Positions 1-8,007 of a stretch of 64,000 nt of DNA are shown piece after piece (the first letter of the stretch is position 1; the number at the start of each line of letters is the position of its first letter). Source of the DNA: Marinomonas sargassi (GTDB lineage: Bacteria > Pseudomonadota > Gammaproteobacteria > Pseudomonadales > Marinomonadaceae); NCBI RefSeq assembly GCF_025716875.1, contig NZ_JAOVZB010000005.1, positions 124,001 through 188,000 on the forward strand, read 5' to 3'. The translations under genes were made by a program, and so were the position numbers. The notes under the pieces are model-generated. The model made no database searches and was not told the DNA's origin. It worked only from the letters and a program-made list of their open reading frames with translations.

Positions 1-723
1 ATCAATAAGCAAGGTTACCTCAGAGCTTTAACCGCTACTAATATTTCCATATACCCTGACACCATTAACGCCCCTTCTTCTACAAACCATGACGGCTCAC
101 TTACCAACGTTACTAGAATAAGCGAGCAGCTAGGAGTGCAATATATTGTTAGCGGTGTCATTAGAGATATTGGTGAAACCTACTTCCGAGACCCTAACAA
201 TAGAAGCGACAAAGATCTTATTGAGCTCGGTATTGATAAAGAAAGACGGTTTGTTGTCGATATTTATCTCTATGACGGCTTCAGTGGTGCCTTATTGTTT
301 GAGAATAGATATGATGAAACTGGCAACTGGGACATTTCAGACTTCTCTCGGGTGGGTTTTGGCAGCGCCAAATTTTGGAGTATCCATTATGGCAAAGTGG
401 TTCAACAAGCTCTAAAAGAAAGTGCACTCGACACCAGTGAAAAACTAAGATGCCAACCTTTTATTGCCAATATTTTTCGCACAGAGAGTAACAGAATACA
501 TATCGCTGCAGGCTCAATAGCCGGAATCAAACAAGGCGACAAATTCAGTGTATATAGACGATATGAAGTTTACAATCAGCTACAATCCACCCAGACTCAG
601 CTGAACAACGCCAACATAGGTGTTACAATAACCCAAGTTCAACCTAACTTCTCGGTTGGTGAACTGGTTATAGACTCTAATATTCTGAATGTTCAGCAGC
701 AAGATGTCGTCATAGCATGGTAG
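1..723 (+). CDS. flgT: FlgT-like flagellar assembly protein, 3' part
   Basis: The reading frame is open from the first base of the window to a TAG stop at 721-723, so the 5' end lies outside. The visible 240 residues resemble the middle and C-terminal domains of FlgT, the periplasmic protein of the H ring around the polar sodium-driven flagellar motor of Vibrio-type bacteria. Supporting stretches are the segment around QYIVSGVIRDIGETYF and a C-terminal beta-rich part with a GSIAGIKQGDKFSVYRRYEV pattern typical of the FlgT C-terminal fold. A GTG at 136 lies inside the frame and is not the start. The next gene begins 40 bases on, so cotranscription is possible. The family call is by recognition of sequence pattern; N-terminal signal and domain 1 cannot be checked here. 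Confidence 0.7.
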   Translation: MNKQGYLRALTATNISIYPDTINAPSSTNHDGSLTNVTRISEQLGVQYIVSGVIRDIGETYFRDPNNRSDKDLIELGIDKERRFVVDIYLYDGFSGALLFENRYDETGNWDISDFSRVGFGSAKFWSIHYGKVVQQALKESALDTSEKLRCQPFIANIFRTESNRIHIAAGSIAGIKQGDKFSVYRRYEVYNQLQSTQTQLNNANIGVTITQVQPNFSVGELVIDSNILNVQQQDVVIAW

Positions 724-763
724 CTAAAAGCACAGAAACAATTTTTAATTTTAGGATTAACTA

Positions 764-991
764 ATGAACAACGAACTACTACACCACTTAGAACAACGCA
801 TAAACGAAGCTGTAGACGAAATCAATTCCCTACGCGGCCGTGTATCAGAACTAGAAATGCAAAACTATGAATTGAGTGAAGAGAAAAACGAATTACAGAA
901 CACAATTAACCAGACTAAAGAACAGCAATCCAACTGGGAATCCTCTTTATCTCAAATGCTTAACCGTCTAAACCAAATGGATAATAACTAA
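764..991 (+). CDS. zapB: ZapB-like cell division coiled-coil protein
   Basis: A 75-residue protein that is almost entirely a heptad coiled coil, with no predicted membrane part. Length (E. coli ZapB has 81) and local pattern match ZapB: an N-terminal LEQRINEAVDEI segment, then a C-terminal KEQQSNW followed by a leucine-rich MLNRL stretch, as in KEQQNGW...LLGRM of the E. coli protein. ZapB is a non-essential cytoplasmic factor that stimulates Z-ring assembly and links it to MatP and the terminus. The stop codon overlaps the next start (TAATG at 989-993), so it is translationally coupled to the following envelope gene. That setting, behind a flagellar gene, is not the usual one. A different short coiled-coil protein cannot be excluded. 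Confidence 0.75.
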   Translation: MNNELLHHLEQRINEAVDEINSLRGRVSELEMQNYELSEEKNELQNTINQTKEQQSNWESSLSQMLNRLNQMDNN

Positions 992-1461
992 TGAGAAAAT
1001 TACTACTTGCAACTTTGTTTCTAGTGAGTGCAAGCGCCTCAGCTGAAGGCCAAATTGCAAGTCTAGTAACATTTGAATCCACCGCCCTACGCCCAGACAG
1101 TAACGAATCAGAAAATGTAACGTCAACTCTGAACACATCCATGGAATTCACCTTACCGTCTAATGTATCCCTATATGGAGGCTTTACTTTTGTACTAGGG
1201 GAGAACTTCGAAAGCGCCATTAGCTTTGGTTCTCGATATTATAGCTCAACGCCTGCTTTTCAATTATTCGCTAGTGTTCCTATGTGGTCTTATTTAGGTG
1301 CAGGCGTTTCATTTTTAGATGAAACCGTATACTACCCTGAAGCAGGCTTTCGTCTTGCCACCTCAAATACATCTCGCATCGATGTATATATGAAAATTTT
1401 TAATAGTAGCCACGATCGATATGATAAACACATTCTCGTTGGCGCAGGATTAACGTTTTAA
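991..1461 (+). CDS. exported small beta-rich protein, unknown function
   Basis: A 156-residue protein with a clear Sec signal peptide (MRKLL, hydrophobic core, cleavage likely after the ASASA motif near residue 18). The mature part has alternating polar and hydrophobic residues and aromatic-ended strands such as the terminal ILVGAGLTF, ending in phenylalanine. That is the pattern of a small outer-membrane beta barrel with 6 to 8 strands. Start ATG overlaps the zapB stop by one base. No family is recognised with certainty; outer-membrane location is inferred only from the signal peptide, strand pattern and C-terminal Phe. Confidence 0.65.
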   Translation: MRKLLLATLFLVSASASAEGQIASLVTFESTALRPDSNESENVTSTLNTSMEFTLPSNVSLYGGFTFVLGENFESAISFGSRYYSSTPAFQLFASVPMWSYLGAGVSFLDETVYYPEAGFRLATSNTSRIDVYMKIFNSSHDRYDKHILVGAGLTF

Positions 1462-1464
1462 AAA

Positions 1465-1632
1465 ATGACCAAAACATTACTTATAGCAAGCTTGTTTATA
1501 TTTACAACTTACCTATGGTGGCCACAAGATACTAAAGATATATCTATTGTCATGCCTAGCGAAGAACAGAAAAGAGAAATGGTTGGCATAAGCAACACAC
1601 CTAACATCCCACTAACACCTATACAGAGCTGA
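1465..1632 (+). CDS. small membrane or exported protein, 55 residues
   Basis: A short frame from ATG 1465 to TGA 1630-1632, starting 3 bases after the previous stop. It begins MTKTLLIASLFIF and continues TTYLWWP, one hydrophobic segment of about 16 residues, followed by a polar tail rich in Pro, Glu and Thr. This fits a single-pass inner-membrane peptide or a small secreted product. No Shine-Dalgarno is visible in the three-base gap, but translation could be coupled to the upstream stop. The ProQ-domain gene begins 6 to 12 bases later, so it sits snugly inside a run of tightly packed genes, which is the best argument that it is real. No homologue is recognised. Confidence 0.5.
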   Translation: MTKTLLIASLFIFTTYLWWPQDTKDISIVMPSEEQKREMVGISNTPNIPLTPIQS

Positions 1633-1643
1633 GCCTTGTGTTT

Positions 1644-2591
1644 ATGGAACAACTTATTGCCGAACTAGAAGCCAAAACAATCTTGTTAAGCCAGCAGCTA
1701 AAAGCGGCTCAAAATGAGATTGCACAGCTTAAACAAGAGGCAAACCAGCAAACAACAAACAGTGCCTCTATGGATCTCCTGAGTAATATGAATAGCCATT
1801 CAACTGAAGATCAGTTGCAACTATACATATCTGATTCCTTAGACCTTCTAAGCAACACAAAAAAAAGCACCACAACAAACAAAACCAAGCCCGCTGAACA
1901 GCAACTCAACTTTGATTTATTTCATGAGCAAACAGAGATCAGCAACACACCAACCCCAACAGATCAGATTAACAAAATGACCTCAAAACAAAATGAACAA
2001 ATCAATGAGCCAGTAGAAGAGAAAGCCGCAACTGACACTAACTCAGTTACTACAACAGAAAGTAACGACTCTGATAACACTAAAAAACTTACACCAGAAC
2101 AGAAGGCGCGCCAGAAAAACCAGAAAAACAATCGTCGCCTTATTAAAATGCTAGAAGATCGCTACCCAAAAGCTTTTGACTGGAACAAACCTAAGCCACT
2201 TAAAGTCGGCATAGACAAAGATATGACGTTAGATGATGAATTTAACGCCAGCAAACAAAAACGCGCCCTAGCTGCTTACACTCGCTCAGACCGCTATAAA
2301 AAGTGCCTACTATCAGGACAACCTCGTATCGATCTAGAAGGTGTTGCAGTGAGCGACGAACCAGCCCTTCCTGAATCTATGATGCCAGCGAAGAAAGCAC
2401 GTCCCGCCCACCGCCCTACTCAGAAAACAGCAGATCAACAAAGAACAGAAAAAGCCAAGAAAAAGCCACTCAATAAAAACAAACAGCAGAGCAAGAACAA
2501 AAAGCCACCCACTCAAGATGATGCTTACGCAAATCTATCTGCCGAAGAGCGCATGAAAGCAAAACTTGAAAAACTCTTCAATAAATCTTAA
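1644..2591 (+). CDS. ProQ/FinO-domain RNA-binding protein
   Basis: A 315-residue protein in three parts: an N-terminal coiled coil (about residues 1-35), a long low-complexity linker rich in Thr, Asn, Gln and Lys, and a ProQ/FinO domain at about 150-245. Diagnostic elements are a RRLIKMLEDRYPKAF helix, the PLKVGIDKD loop, an AAYTRSDRYKKCL helix and the GQPRIDLEG turn, all matching ProQ and FinO. A basic tail of Lys/Gln repeats follows. Proteins of this family bind structured RNA ends and act as small-RNA chaperones or matchmakers. Compared with E. coli ProQ (232 residues) the domain is moved toward the C-terminus behind an acidic-neutral extension. ATG 1644 is chosen; an in-frame GTG at 1638 is an alternative and neither has a strong ribosome site. 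Confidence 0.75.
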   Translation: MEQLIAELEAKTILLSQQLKAAQNEIAQLKQEANQQTTNSASMDLLSNMNSHSTEDQLQLYISDSLDLLSNTKKSTTTNKTKPAEQQLNFDLFHEQTEISNTPTPTDQINKMTSKQNEQINEPVEEKAATDTNSVTTTESNDSDNTKKLTPEQKARQKNQKNNRRLIKMLEDRYPKAFDWNKPKPLKVGIDKDMTLDDEFNASKQKRALAAYTRSDRYKKCLLSGQPRIDLEGVAVSDEPALPESMMPAKKARPAHRPTQKTADQQRTEKAKKKPLNKNKQQSKNKKPPTQDDAYANLSAEERMKAKLEKLFNKS

Positions 2592-2642
2592 ATAATTGTT
2601 TACATCATGAAGCGCGGCATATAATATATGCCGCGCTGCTGT

Positions 2643-2726
<84 letters not shown>

Positions 2727-3193
2727 TTAATTCTTTTCTATGTATTTCAACATGATACATTCAATTTCAAAAAGCGCCACTTAATTCTCAAAAGCTTTCT
2801 TACGCTTCACACCCCTATCCAGAAAAATTTATTCTACTCACTAAACATACAACACCTTAGCTACAGAATTATCATTACTCCAATACACCCCATACGAAGC
2901 TTTATGTCATATCACAACATTCGTCGATGGAAGAAACAAAAACCAAAGAGCCTACCTTTTATAAACCTAAAGAAGACAGCAGCTTAAACCCAATAGCTTC
3001 AGAATAAGGCACCCCTATATACAAACTACCATCACTAATAGCCACACCAATAAAGAAGAAACCAATCCCACCCTTAAGAGCCCAAGAAACGATAGACGAT
3101 AGACGATAGACGATAGACGATAGACGATAGACGATAGACGATAGACGATAGATATCTTACAGAGAAGAAATTGGAAAGAAAGGATATTAGAGA
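2727..3193. other. intergenic stretch with heptamer repeat, no confident gene
   Basis: About 470 bases between tRNA-Tyr and the minus-strand tRNA operon. The first part is AT-rich and shows nothing. On the minus strand a frame from 3156 down to a TAA at 2959 stays open through the heptamer repeat and ends in a hydrophobic, gene-like stretch (with IGFFFIGVAISDGSLYIGV). It has no start codon or ribosome site of its own and may be the remnant of a gene's 3' end. Confidence 0.5.
3091..3153. repeat. 7-bp tandem repeat (GATAGAC), about 9 copies
   Basis: Eight exact consecutive copies of GATAGAC from 3091 to 3146 and a ninth copy with one change (GATAGAT) at 3147-3153. The unit length is not a multiple of three, so slippage would shift any reading frame crossing it. 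It lies just downstream of the last tRNA of the minus-strand operon. Confidence 0.97.
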
Positions 3194-3269
3194 TGGTGGG
3201 TCGTACTGGATTCGAACCAGTGACCAATTGATTAAAAGTCAACTGCTCTACCAACTGAGCTAACGACCC
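3194..3269 (-). tRNA. tRNA-Lys (TTT), copy 2
   Basis: 76-nt cloverleaf read on the minus strand, acceptor GGGTCGT, anticodon loop CTTTTAA with TTT, T loop TTCGAAT and encoded CCA. Last gene of the seven-tRNA operon and identical in sequence to the copy at 3458-3533. Confidence 0.97.
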
Positions 3270-3346
3270 GCTCTAAAGATTTGACACACCACTAAGTAAA
3301 TCAAATGATAAACCCAAGGCGAAAACCCGATTTAAGAAAGCTTAAA

Positions 3347-3422
3347 TGGCTCCTCGAACTGGACTCGAACCAGTGACCCAATGATTAACAGTCATTTGCT
3401 CTACCAACTGAGCTATCGAGGA
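3347..3422 (-). tRNA. tRNA-Asn (GTT), copy 2
   Basis: 76-nt cloverleaf, acceptor TCCTCGA, anticodon loop CTGTTAA with GTT, T loop TTCGAGT, encoded CCA. Identical to the copy at 3724-3799, which suggests duplication inside the operon. Confidence 0.97.
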
Positions 3423-3457
3423 ATTAATCACTTAATACAAAGATTAGTGTCTGATAG

Positions 3458-3533
3458 TGGTGGGTCGTACTGGATTCGAACCAGTGACCAATTGATTAAA
3501 AGTCAACTGCTCTACCAACTGAGCTAACGACCC
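3458..3533 (-). tRNA. tRNA-Lys (TTT), copy 1
   Basis: 76-nt cloverleaf with anticodon TTT and encoded CCA, identical to the copy at 3194-3269. Fifth gene of the operon in transcription order. Confidence 0.97.
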
Positions 3534-3547
3534 AACTATCAATGCAA

Positions 3548-3624
3548 TGGGGTGGACGATGGGGCTTGAACCCACGACCGCCGGAATCACAATCCGGAGC
3601 TCTACCAACTGAGCTACGCCCACC
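3548..3624 (-). tRNA. tRNA-His (GTG)
   Basis: Acceptor GTGGGCG preceded by the extra G (position -1) that marks histidine tRNAs and faces the discriminator C. Anticodon loop TTGTGAT with GTG, and CCA encoded. 77 nt including G-1. Confidence 0.97.
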
Positions 3625-3644
3625 ATAACAAGGTGATGATAAAA

Positions 3645-3721
3645 TGGTCGGAGTAGAGGGATTCGAACCCCCGACATCCTGCTCCCAAAGCAGGCGCGCT
3701 ACCAGACTGCGCTATACTCCG
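3645..3721 (-). tRNA. tRNA-Pro (TGG)
   Basis: 77-nt cloverleaf, acceptor CGGAGTA, anticodon loop TTTGGGA with TGG, T loop TTCGAAT, encoded CCA. The TGG anticodon reads most or all proline codons. Confidence 0.97.
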
Positions 3722-3723
3722 AA

Positions 3724-3799
3724 TGGCTCCTCGAACTGGACTCGAACCAGTGACCCAATGATTAACAGTCATTTGCTCTACCAACTGAGCTATCGAGGA
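3724..3799 (-). tRNA. tRNA-Asn (GTT), copy 1
   Basis: 76-nt cloverleaf with anticodon GTT and encoded CCA, identical to the copy at 3347-3422. Only two bases separate it from tRNA-Pro. Confidence 0.97.
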
Positions 3800-3835
3800 A
3801 CTAATTTTATCTACCGCAACTCATCTTATAAAAGA

Positions 3836-3926
3836 TGGCGGAGGAGGAGAGATTCGAACTCTCGGTAGGCTATTAACCTACGCCAGTTTTCAAGACTGGT
3901 GCATTAAACCGCTCTGCCACCCCTCC
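3836..3926 (-). tRNA. tRNA-Ser (TGA)
   Basis: 91-nt class II tRNA with a long variable arm. Acceptor GGAGGGG pairs with CTCCTCC (one G-U); anticodon loop CTTGAAA with TGA; CCA encoded. First gene of the operon, directly behind the promoter. Confidence 0.97.
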
Positions 3927-3942
3927 GTTGCGAGCGAGGTGT

Positions 3943-3970
3943 ATATTACTGATTTGAAATTTCAGTGCAA
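3943..3970 (-). promoter_or_regulatory. sigma-70 promoter of the tRNA operon
   Basis: On the minus strand TTGCAC (3970-3965), a 16-base spacer and TAATAT (3948-3943), placed 17 bases before the 5' end of tRNA-Ser. The match to the -35 and -10 consensus and the position directly before the first tRNA support it. It implies one transcript Ser-Asn-Pro-His-Lys-Asn-Lys. Confidence 0.75.
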
Positions 3971-3982
3971 CATTTTTTTTAA

Positions 3983-5053
3983 TTAATTTTCACTTTTTTC
4001 AAGAATATAGCCTTGATCGACTCCAGGACGTATCCAGACATGAGAATACCAGTGATATTGACGCCCTGTATTGTCCGGCATAGTGCAGTTAATTCGCCCT
4101 CTCCCTACTCTAAAGGCCTTACTTGCCGTAGCAATCACCTCTGTATCAGAAACCCAGTCTAATGAAGCTTTCCCCTGCCCTGACACATAGCAAACAAAGT
4201 CTTTTAAGCGATATTTCCCTTCTTTAAATTTTAAAGTTAAAGAAACTGGTAAATCACCAGCATAGAAGCTACTCGACTCTTGGGAAACTAATGGCATCGG
4301 CTTTGAGTTCAGTTTGGTTTTCAGTGTCGCTAACTTAGCGTAAGCACCGGATGCAGGAAACCGAGGTAAGTTTAAATAATCCGATTCTGCACTCACCACG
4401 CCAGACTGCTGACCGAAAGCAATAATACCTTGCTCTTTAAGCATCTCATGTATCTGACTATTAGACTCGCCATAAGGATAGGCCAGCATCTTTGGAGAGG
4501 ATCCCAAATTATCTTCTAAAAGAATCTCTACTGTATCTACTTCATTGCGCATTCGCGCCAGCCACTCAACATCAGATTCAGCTTCATTTTTACGCAGCAT
4601 ATAAGGATGGCTGATAGTGTGATTTGCAAACACACCGCCAAAACCTTGCATTTCCTTCATCTGCTCCCAAGTCAAAAAGCTACGACTTTTTCTTTGTACA
4701 GGTTCTGTATTAATAAAAACGGTAAATGGAAAGTCTCGTTCCTTTAAGATTGGAAAACCGAACTGGTAAATATTTCGATAAGCATCATCAAAAGTAATTG
4801 CCACAGCTTTTTCAGGTAAAGGCTTACCCGCTTTCAAGTCATCTAATGCCATACGCAAATCAATCACTTGAAAGTTAGCGCTCTTTAAGTAGTCCATATG
4901 CTCAGTGAACTGCTCTGGTGTCACCGAAGTCGACTTAGGTGATGTTTCGCTCACATGGTGGTATTGCAAAACAGGTATATAGTCTTGAGCTTGAGCGGTC
5001 GCACCCAATGCCAGACCTATTAACACGCTTCCAAAATAAGCTTTAAGCTTCAT
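3983..5053 (-). CDS. polysaccharide deacetylase family protein (NodB domain)
   Basis: About 356 residues with a signal peptide (hydrophobic core GSVLIGLALG, cleavage near the AQA motif). The NodB-type deacetylase domain covers about residues 25-240: motif 1 AITFDDAYRN supplies the catalytic and metal-binding aspartates, motif 2 NHTISH supplies two metal-binding histidines, and motif 3 is the AYPYGE segment. It resembles the N-terminal domain of PgaB-type de-N-acetylases acting on periplasmic or secreted polysaccharide. The last ~100 residues are a beta-rich tail of unknown role. The start at 5053 has AAAGG nine bases upstream; an ATG at 5062 overlaps that site and is less likely. It stands alone, with no pga synthase genes near, so the substrate is unknown. 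Confidence 0.8.
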   Translation of the reverse strand: MKLKAYFGSVLIGLALGATAQAQDYIPVLQYHHVSETSPKSTSVTPEQFTEHMDYLKSANFQVIDLRMALDDLKAGKPLPEKAVAITFDDAYRNIYQFGFPILKERDFPFTVFINTEPVQRKSRSFLTWEQMKEMQGFGGVFANHTISHPYMLRKNEAESDVEWLARMRNEVDTVEILLEDNLGSSPKMLAYPYGESNSQIHEMLKEQGIIAFGQQSGVVSAESDYLNLPRFPASGAYAKLATLKTKLNSKPMPLVSQESSSFYAGDLPVSLTLKFKEGKYRLKDFVCYVSGQGKASLDWVSDTEVIATASKAFRVGRGRINCTMPDNTGRQYHWYSHVWIRPGVDQGYILEKSEN

Positions 5054-5245
5054 TCTTTTCATCCTTTCTATTCATTTTTTATCATTTTACGTGACAGACA
5101 ATAAAAATAGCTAGGGAAGGCTCTAATAACATAATGCCTAGATATTTAAAGAAACGTCTGAATCCTTAGTAATTTAGCCGTTAAGGTTGCACGCTATTGG
5201 AGTTCGGGGTAGCGTATTCATTTACCCTGCACACAGAGCTTTATC

Positions 5246-6058
5246 ATGCTAACCATTGGCACCCATGCACACCCAAGCCCCCATAAAGATGCCCTGTATA
5301 TTTTATTACATCGTAATCAAGTATTGGTTGAGAAGCACCAGAACTTCCTAATCCCTTTTACTCACTTTCAGCCTAACGCCAATATGAGTGCCGTATATTG
5401 TGGGCAATGGCACAACCAAGACATCTTTGTATGCCGCTTTGAGTCCATTCCCAAGGGCTTCGAAGAAATGGGCTTACGTGATTTGTTGTTTTTACAAGAT
5501 AATGACCACTATCTTCTACTAAGCCGAGCACACCAACTTTCCACATGGGATAGAGACCATCAGTTCTGTGGCCGCTGTGGCACCAGCATGGATAAAAAGC
5601 ATCCTGTCGAGCACACAAAAATATGCCCTAAGTGCAACCTTCGCCACTACCCAAGAATTTCTCCATGCGTCATTATTTCCATCAGAAAAGAAAACAGCAT
5701 TTTGCTCGCTCGAGGGCACCAAGCACCAAAAGGAAAATACAGCAACATTGCCGGCTTTGTTGAAGCAGGTGAAACGTTAGAGCAAGCGGTTTCACGAGAG
5801 ATCTCCGAAGAGATAGGTATAAAGGTAAATAACATTCGCTATGTGGACAGCCAACCTTGGTCTTTTCCACATCAACTCATGGTTGGCTTCTTTGCAGACT
5901 ATAAAAGCGGAGAAATCACTCCAGCCCCTGGCGAAATAGACGAAGCCAATTGGTACGACATCAACGATTTACCGAACATACCCAACCCAACAACTATCTC
6001 CGGCCAACTTATTCTTAAGCACATTGAGCAAATGAAGCAAAATACTGAAGGCAAGTAG
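5246..6058 (+). CDS. nudC: NADH pyrophosphatase / RNA de-NADding Nudix hydrolase NudC
   Basis: 270 residues, the usual length. A four-cysteine zinc site (C108, C111, C127, C130) precedes the Nudix box at residues 170-192, which fits G-x5-E-x7-RE-x2-EE-x-G exactly. The SQPWSFP motif behind it is the NudC signature that distinguishes it from other Nudix enzymes. The enzyme hydrolyses NAD(H) to NMN(H) and AMP and removes NAD caps from RNA 5' ends in the cytoplasm. It is transcribed alone or with the lipoprotein gene 79 bases downstream. The ATG at 5246 has a weak AGAG site upstream. Confidence 0.93.
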   Translation: MLTIGTHAHPSPHKDALYILLHRNQVLVEKHQNFLIPFTHFQPNANMSAVYCGQWHNQDIFVCRFESIPKGFEEMGLRDLLFLQDNDHYLLLSRAHQLSTWDRDHQFCGRCGTSMDKKHPVEHTKICPKCNLRHYPRISPCVIISIRKENSILLARGHQAPKGKYSNIAGFVEAGETLEQAVSREISEEIGIKVNNIRYVDSQPWSFPHQLMVGFFADYKSGEITPAPGEIDEANWYDINDLPNIPNPTTISGQLILKHIEQMKQNTEGK

Positions 6059-6137
6059 CGAACATAAAACTGACACGATAACGTAATAATACATCCTTAG
6101 GATAATCGCACCTCAACCACACCCTATAGGATAAAAA

Positions 6138-7814
6138 ATGCGTTTACTTCCGTTACTGCCACTTTGCATTGGTGCCGCTGTAATCAGCGGCTGCTCTACT
6201 CAATCCCATCAAGAATCGGTCACTTCATCTATTAAGCTGAGCTTTTTAGGCCGTTATGAGTCTGGCATCTTTGATGGCAGCGCAGCAGAGATCGTAGACT
6301 ACTCTCCATCTGCAGAAGCCGCGTTTGTCGTAAACGCAAAATCTGGAAAAATCGACGTTATTTCTATTAGCAAGCCTTCTAACCCAACAAAAGTATCTTC
6401 CATCGATGTTGGTGAAGACATTACCACTGCCACAGGAATTCCAATGGGCGCCGCTAACAGCGTCAGTATTCATAAAAACATTATGGCCGTCGCGGTTGAA
6501 GCGAAAAACAAACAATCGAATGGCTACATCGCTTTTTATAACGTAGCGAACCACTCGTTCATTACCGCTTTAGAGGCAGGTGCTTTACCTGACATGGTCA
6601 CCTTCTCACCTAATGGCGAATATGCTCTTGTAGCCAATGAGGGCGAGCCAAACGATGCTTACACAATAGATCCTGAAGGCAGTATCAGCATCATTTCTAT
6701 CCCGAATAATATTGCAGATCTAACCCAATCAGACGTTACTCAGGTCAACTTCCAAGCTTTCGACAAAAGTGGCAGCAGAGCCCATGAGCTTCCTTCTGAT
6801 CTACGCATTTTTGGTTTAAATGCCAGCGTAGCGCAAGATTTAGAGCCTGAATACATTAGCGTTTCAGAAGACAGCCGTTACGCTTATGTCTCTCTACAAG
6901 AAAATAATGGCATTGCAAAAGTGGATATCAGCAAAAAATCTATTTCTGCTATCTGGTCTCTAGGAGAGAAGGATTACAACCAAGTTGGTAATGAGCTAGA
7001 CATAAGTGATAAAGATAAAACACTCCAACTTAATAATTGGCCTGTTATTGGACTCTATCAACCAGATAGCATTGCTTCATACACAGTTTCTGGCACTACT
7101 TATATAGTAACCGCCAACGAAGGTGACTCACGGGATTACGACGGCTATAGTGAGGAATTCAGGGTCAAAGACATAAGCAGTGAGTTGAACAGCACTATTG
7201 CTCTCACAAGCCCTATCAAGCACAAAATAGAAGGCTCTTTAGAAGACAGTAAAAACCTTGGCAGAATGAAATTCACCAGTACGCTGGGAGCTGAGAACTG
7301 CGACTTAATCAAAGGCAAGCCCAACAATTGCACCTACACAAAACTATATGGCTTTGGTGCACGTTCGTTCTCAATCTGGAATGGTGAAGACGGCACACAG
7401 GTTTTCGATAGTGGCAGTGACTTCGAACGCATCACCATGGAAGCGTTAGGGGAACAGGGCTTTAATGCTTCAAATGACGCTAATAAAACGGACAACCGCA
7501 GCGACGACAAGGGACCTGAGCCAGAAGCACTTACCCTAGGCAAGATTGATGGCCGAACTTATGCTTTCATTGGCCTAGAGCGTGTCGGTGGCATCATGGT
7601 GTACGACATTACCAACCCAACTCAGGGTAAATTTGTACAATACATCACTAGTCGTAATTTTGATGCTGATGCAGAAACCTCTGCAGCGGGTGATTTAGGC
7701 CCTGAAGGCATGGCCTTTGTTACAGCAGATCAAAGTCCAACAGGACAAGCCCTATTGATTGTGGGAAATGAAGTAAGTGGTACAACATCTGTTTACCAAG
7801 TCACTACCCACTAA
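6138..7814 (+). CDS. choice-of-anchor I family beta-propeller lipoprotein
   Basis: 558 residues starting with a lipoprotein signal: MRLLPLLPLCIGAAVISGC, with the lipobox cysteine at residue 19. The rest is repeated beta-propeller-like sequence with the family's characteristic stretches VANEGEPNDA, TANEGDSRDY, LGRMKFT and PEALTLGKIDGRTYAFIGLER. These are found in bacterial and animal proteins annotated as choice-of-anchor I or mesenchyme-specific cell surface glycoproteins. Some relatives lie next to alkaline phosphatases, but no enzyme activity is visible here. Likely anchored in the outer membrane or periplasmic side of the envelope. GGATAA sits 8 bases before the ATG. A strong terminator follows. 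Confidence 0.8.
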   Translation: MRLLPLLPLCIGAAVISGCSTQSHQESVTSSIKLSFLGRYESGIFDGSAAEIVDYSPSAEAAFVVNAKSGKIDVISISKPSNPTKVSSIDVGEDITTATGIPMGAANSVSIHKNIMAVAVEAKNKQSNGYIAFYNVANHSFITALEAGALPDMVTFSPNGEYALVANEGEPNDAYTIDPEGSISIISIPNNIADLTQSDVTQVNFQAFDKSGSRAHELPSDLRIFGLNASVAQDLEPEYISVSEDSRYAYVSLQENNGIAKVDISKKSISAIWSLGEKDYNQVGNELDISDKDKTLQLNNWPVIGLYQPDSIASYTVSGTTYIVTANEGDSRDYDGYSEEFRVKDISSELNSTIALTSPIKHKIEGSLEDSKNLGRMKFTSTLGAENCDLIKGKPNNCTYTKLYGFGARSFSIWNGEDGTQVFDSGSDFERITMEALGEQGFNASNDANKTDNRSDDKGPEPEALTLGKIDGRTYAFIGLERVGGIMVYDITNPTQGKFVQYITSRNFDADAETSAAGDLGPEGMAFVTADQSPTGQALLIVGNEVSGTTSVYQVTTH

Positions 7815-7855
7815 AATATCAAACTATGGCCTTTTGATTTTCACCTAAGGTCTTC

Positions 7856-7903
7856 CCCCTTTGCCATTACAGAGCTCAATGGCAAAGGGGATTTTGTTTT
7901 TTT
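7856..7903 (+). terminator. rho-independent terminator after the lipoprotein gene
   Basis: Perfect 13-bp stem CCCCTTTGCCATT / AATGGCAAAGGGG (7856-7868 and 7878-7890), 9-base loop, then a T-rich run to 7903. Confidence 0.92.
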
Positions 7904-8007
7904 ACACCTCCCTCCCAATTCGATCTAAAACCATATCAAAATAACTTGGGCAGCAAGTTTTCTTTATCTATACTAGCGGCTTCGTGAATACTGTCATCGA
8001 GACCACC

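Noticed and set aside
3091-3153. Possible CRISPR array
   Set aside because: Units are 7 bases with no spacers, so it is a simple tandem repeat.
3015-3868. Several 70-80 codon frames with VEQLTFNQLVTGSNPVRPT-like peptides
   Set aside because: They are translations of the tRNA-Lys, Asn, Pro and His genes; cloverleaf structures explain the sequence fully.
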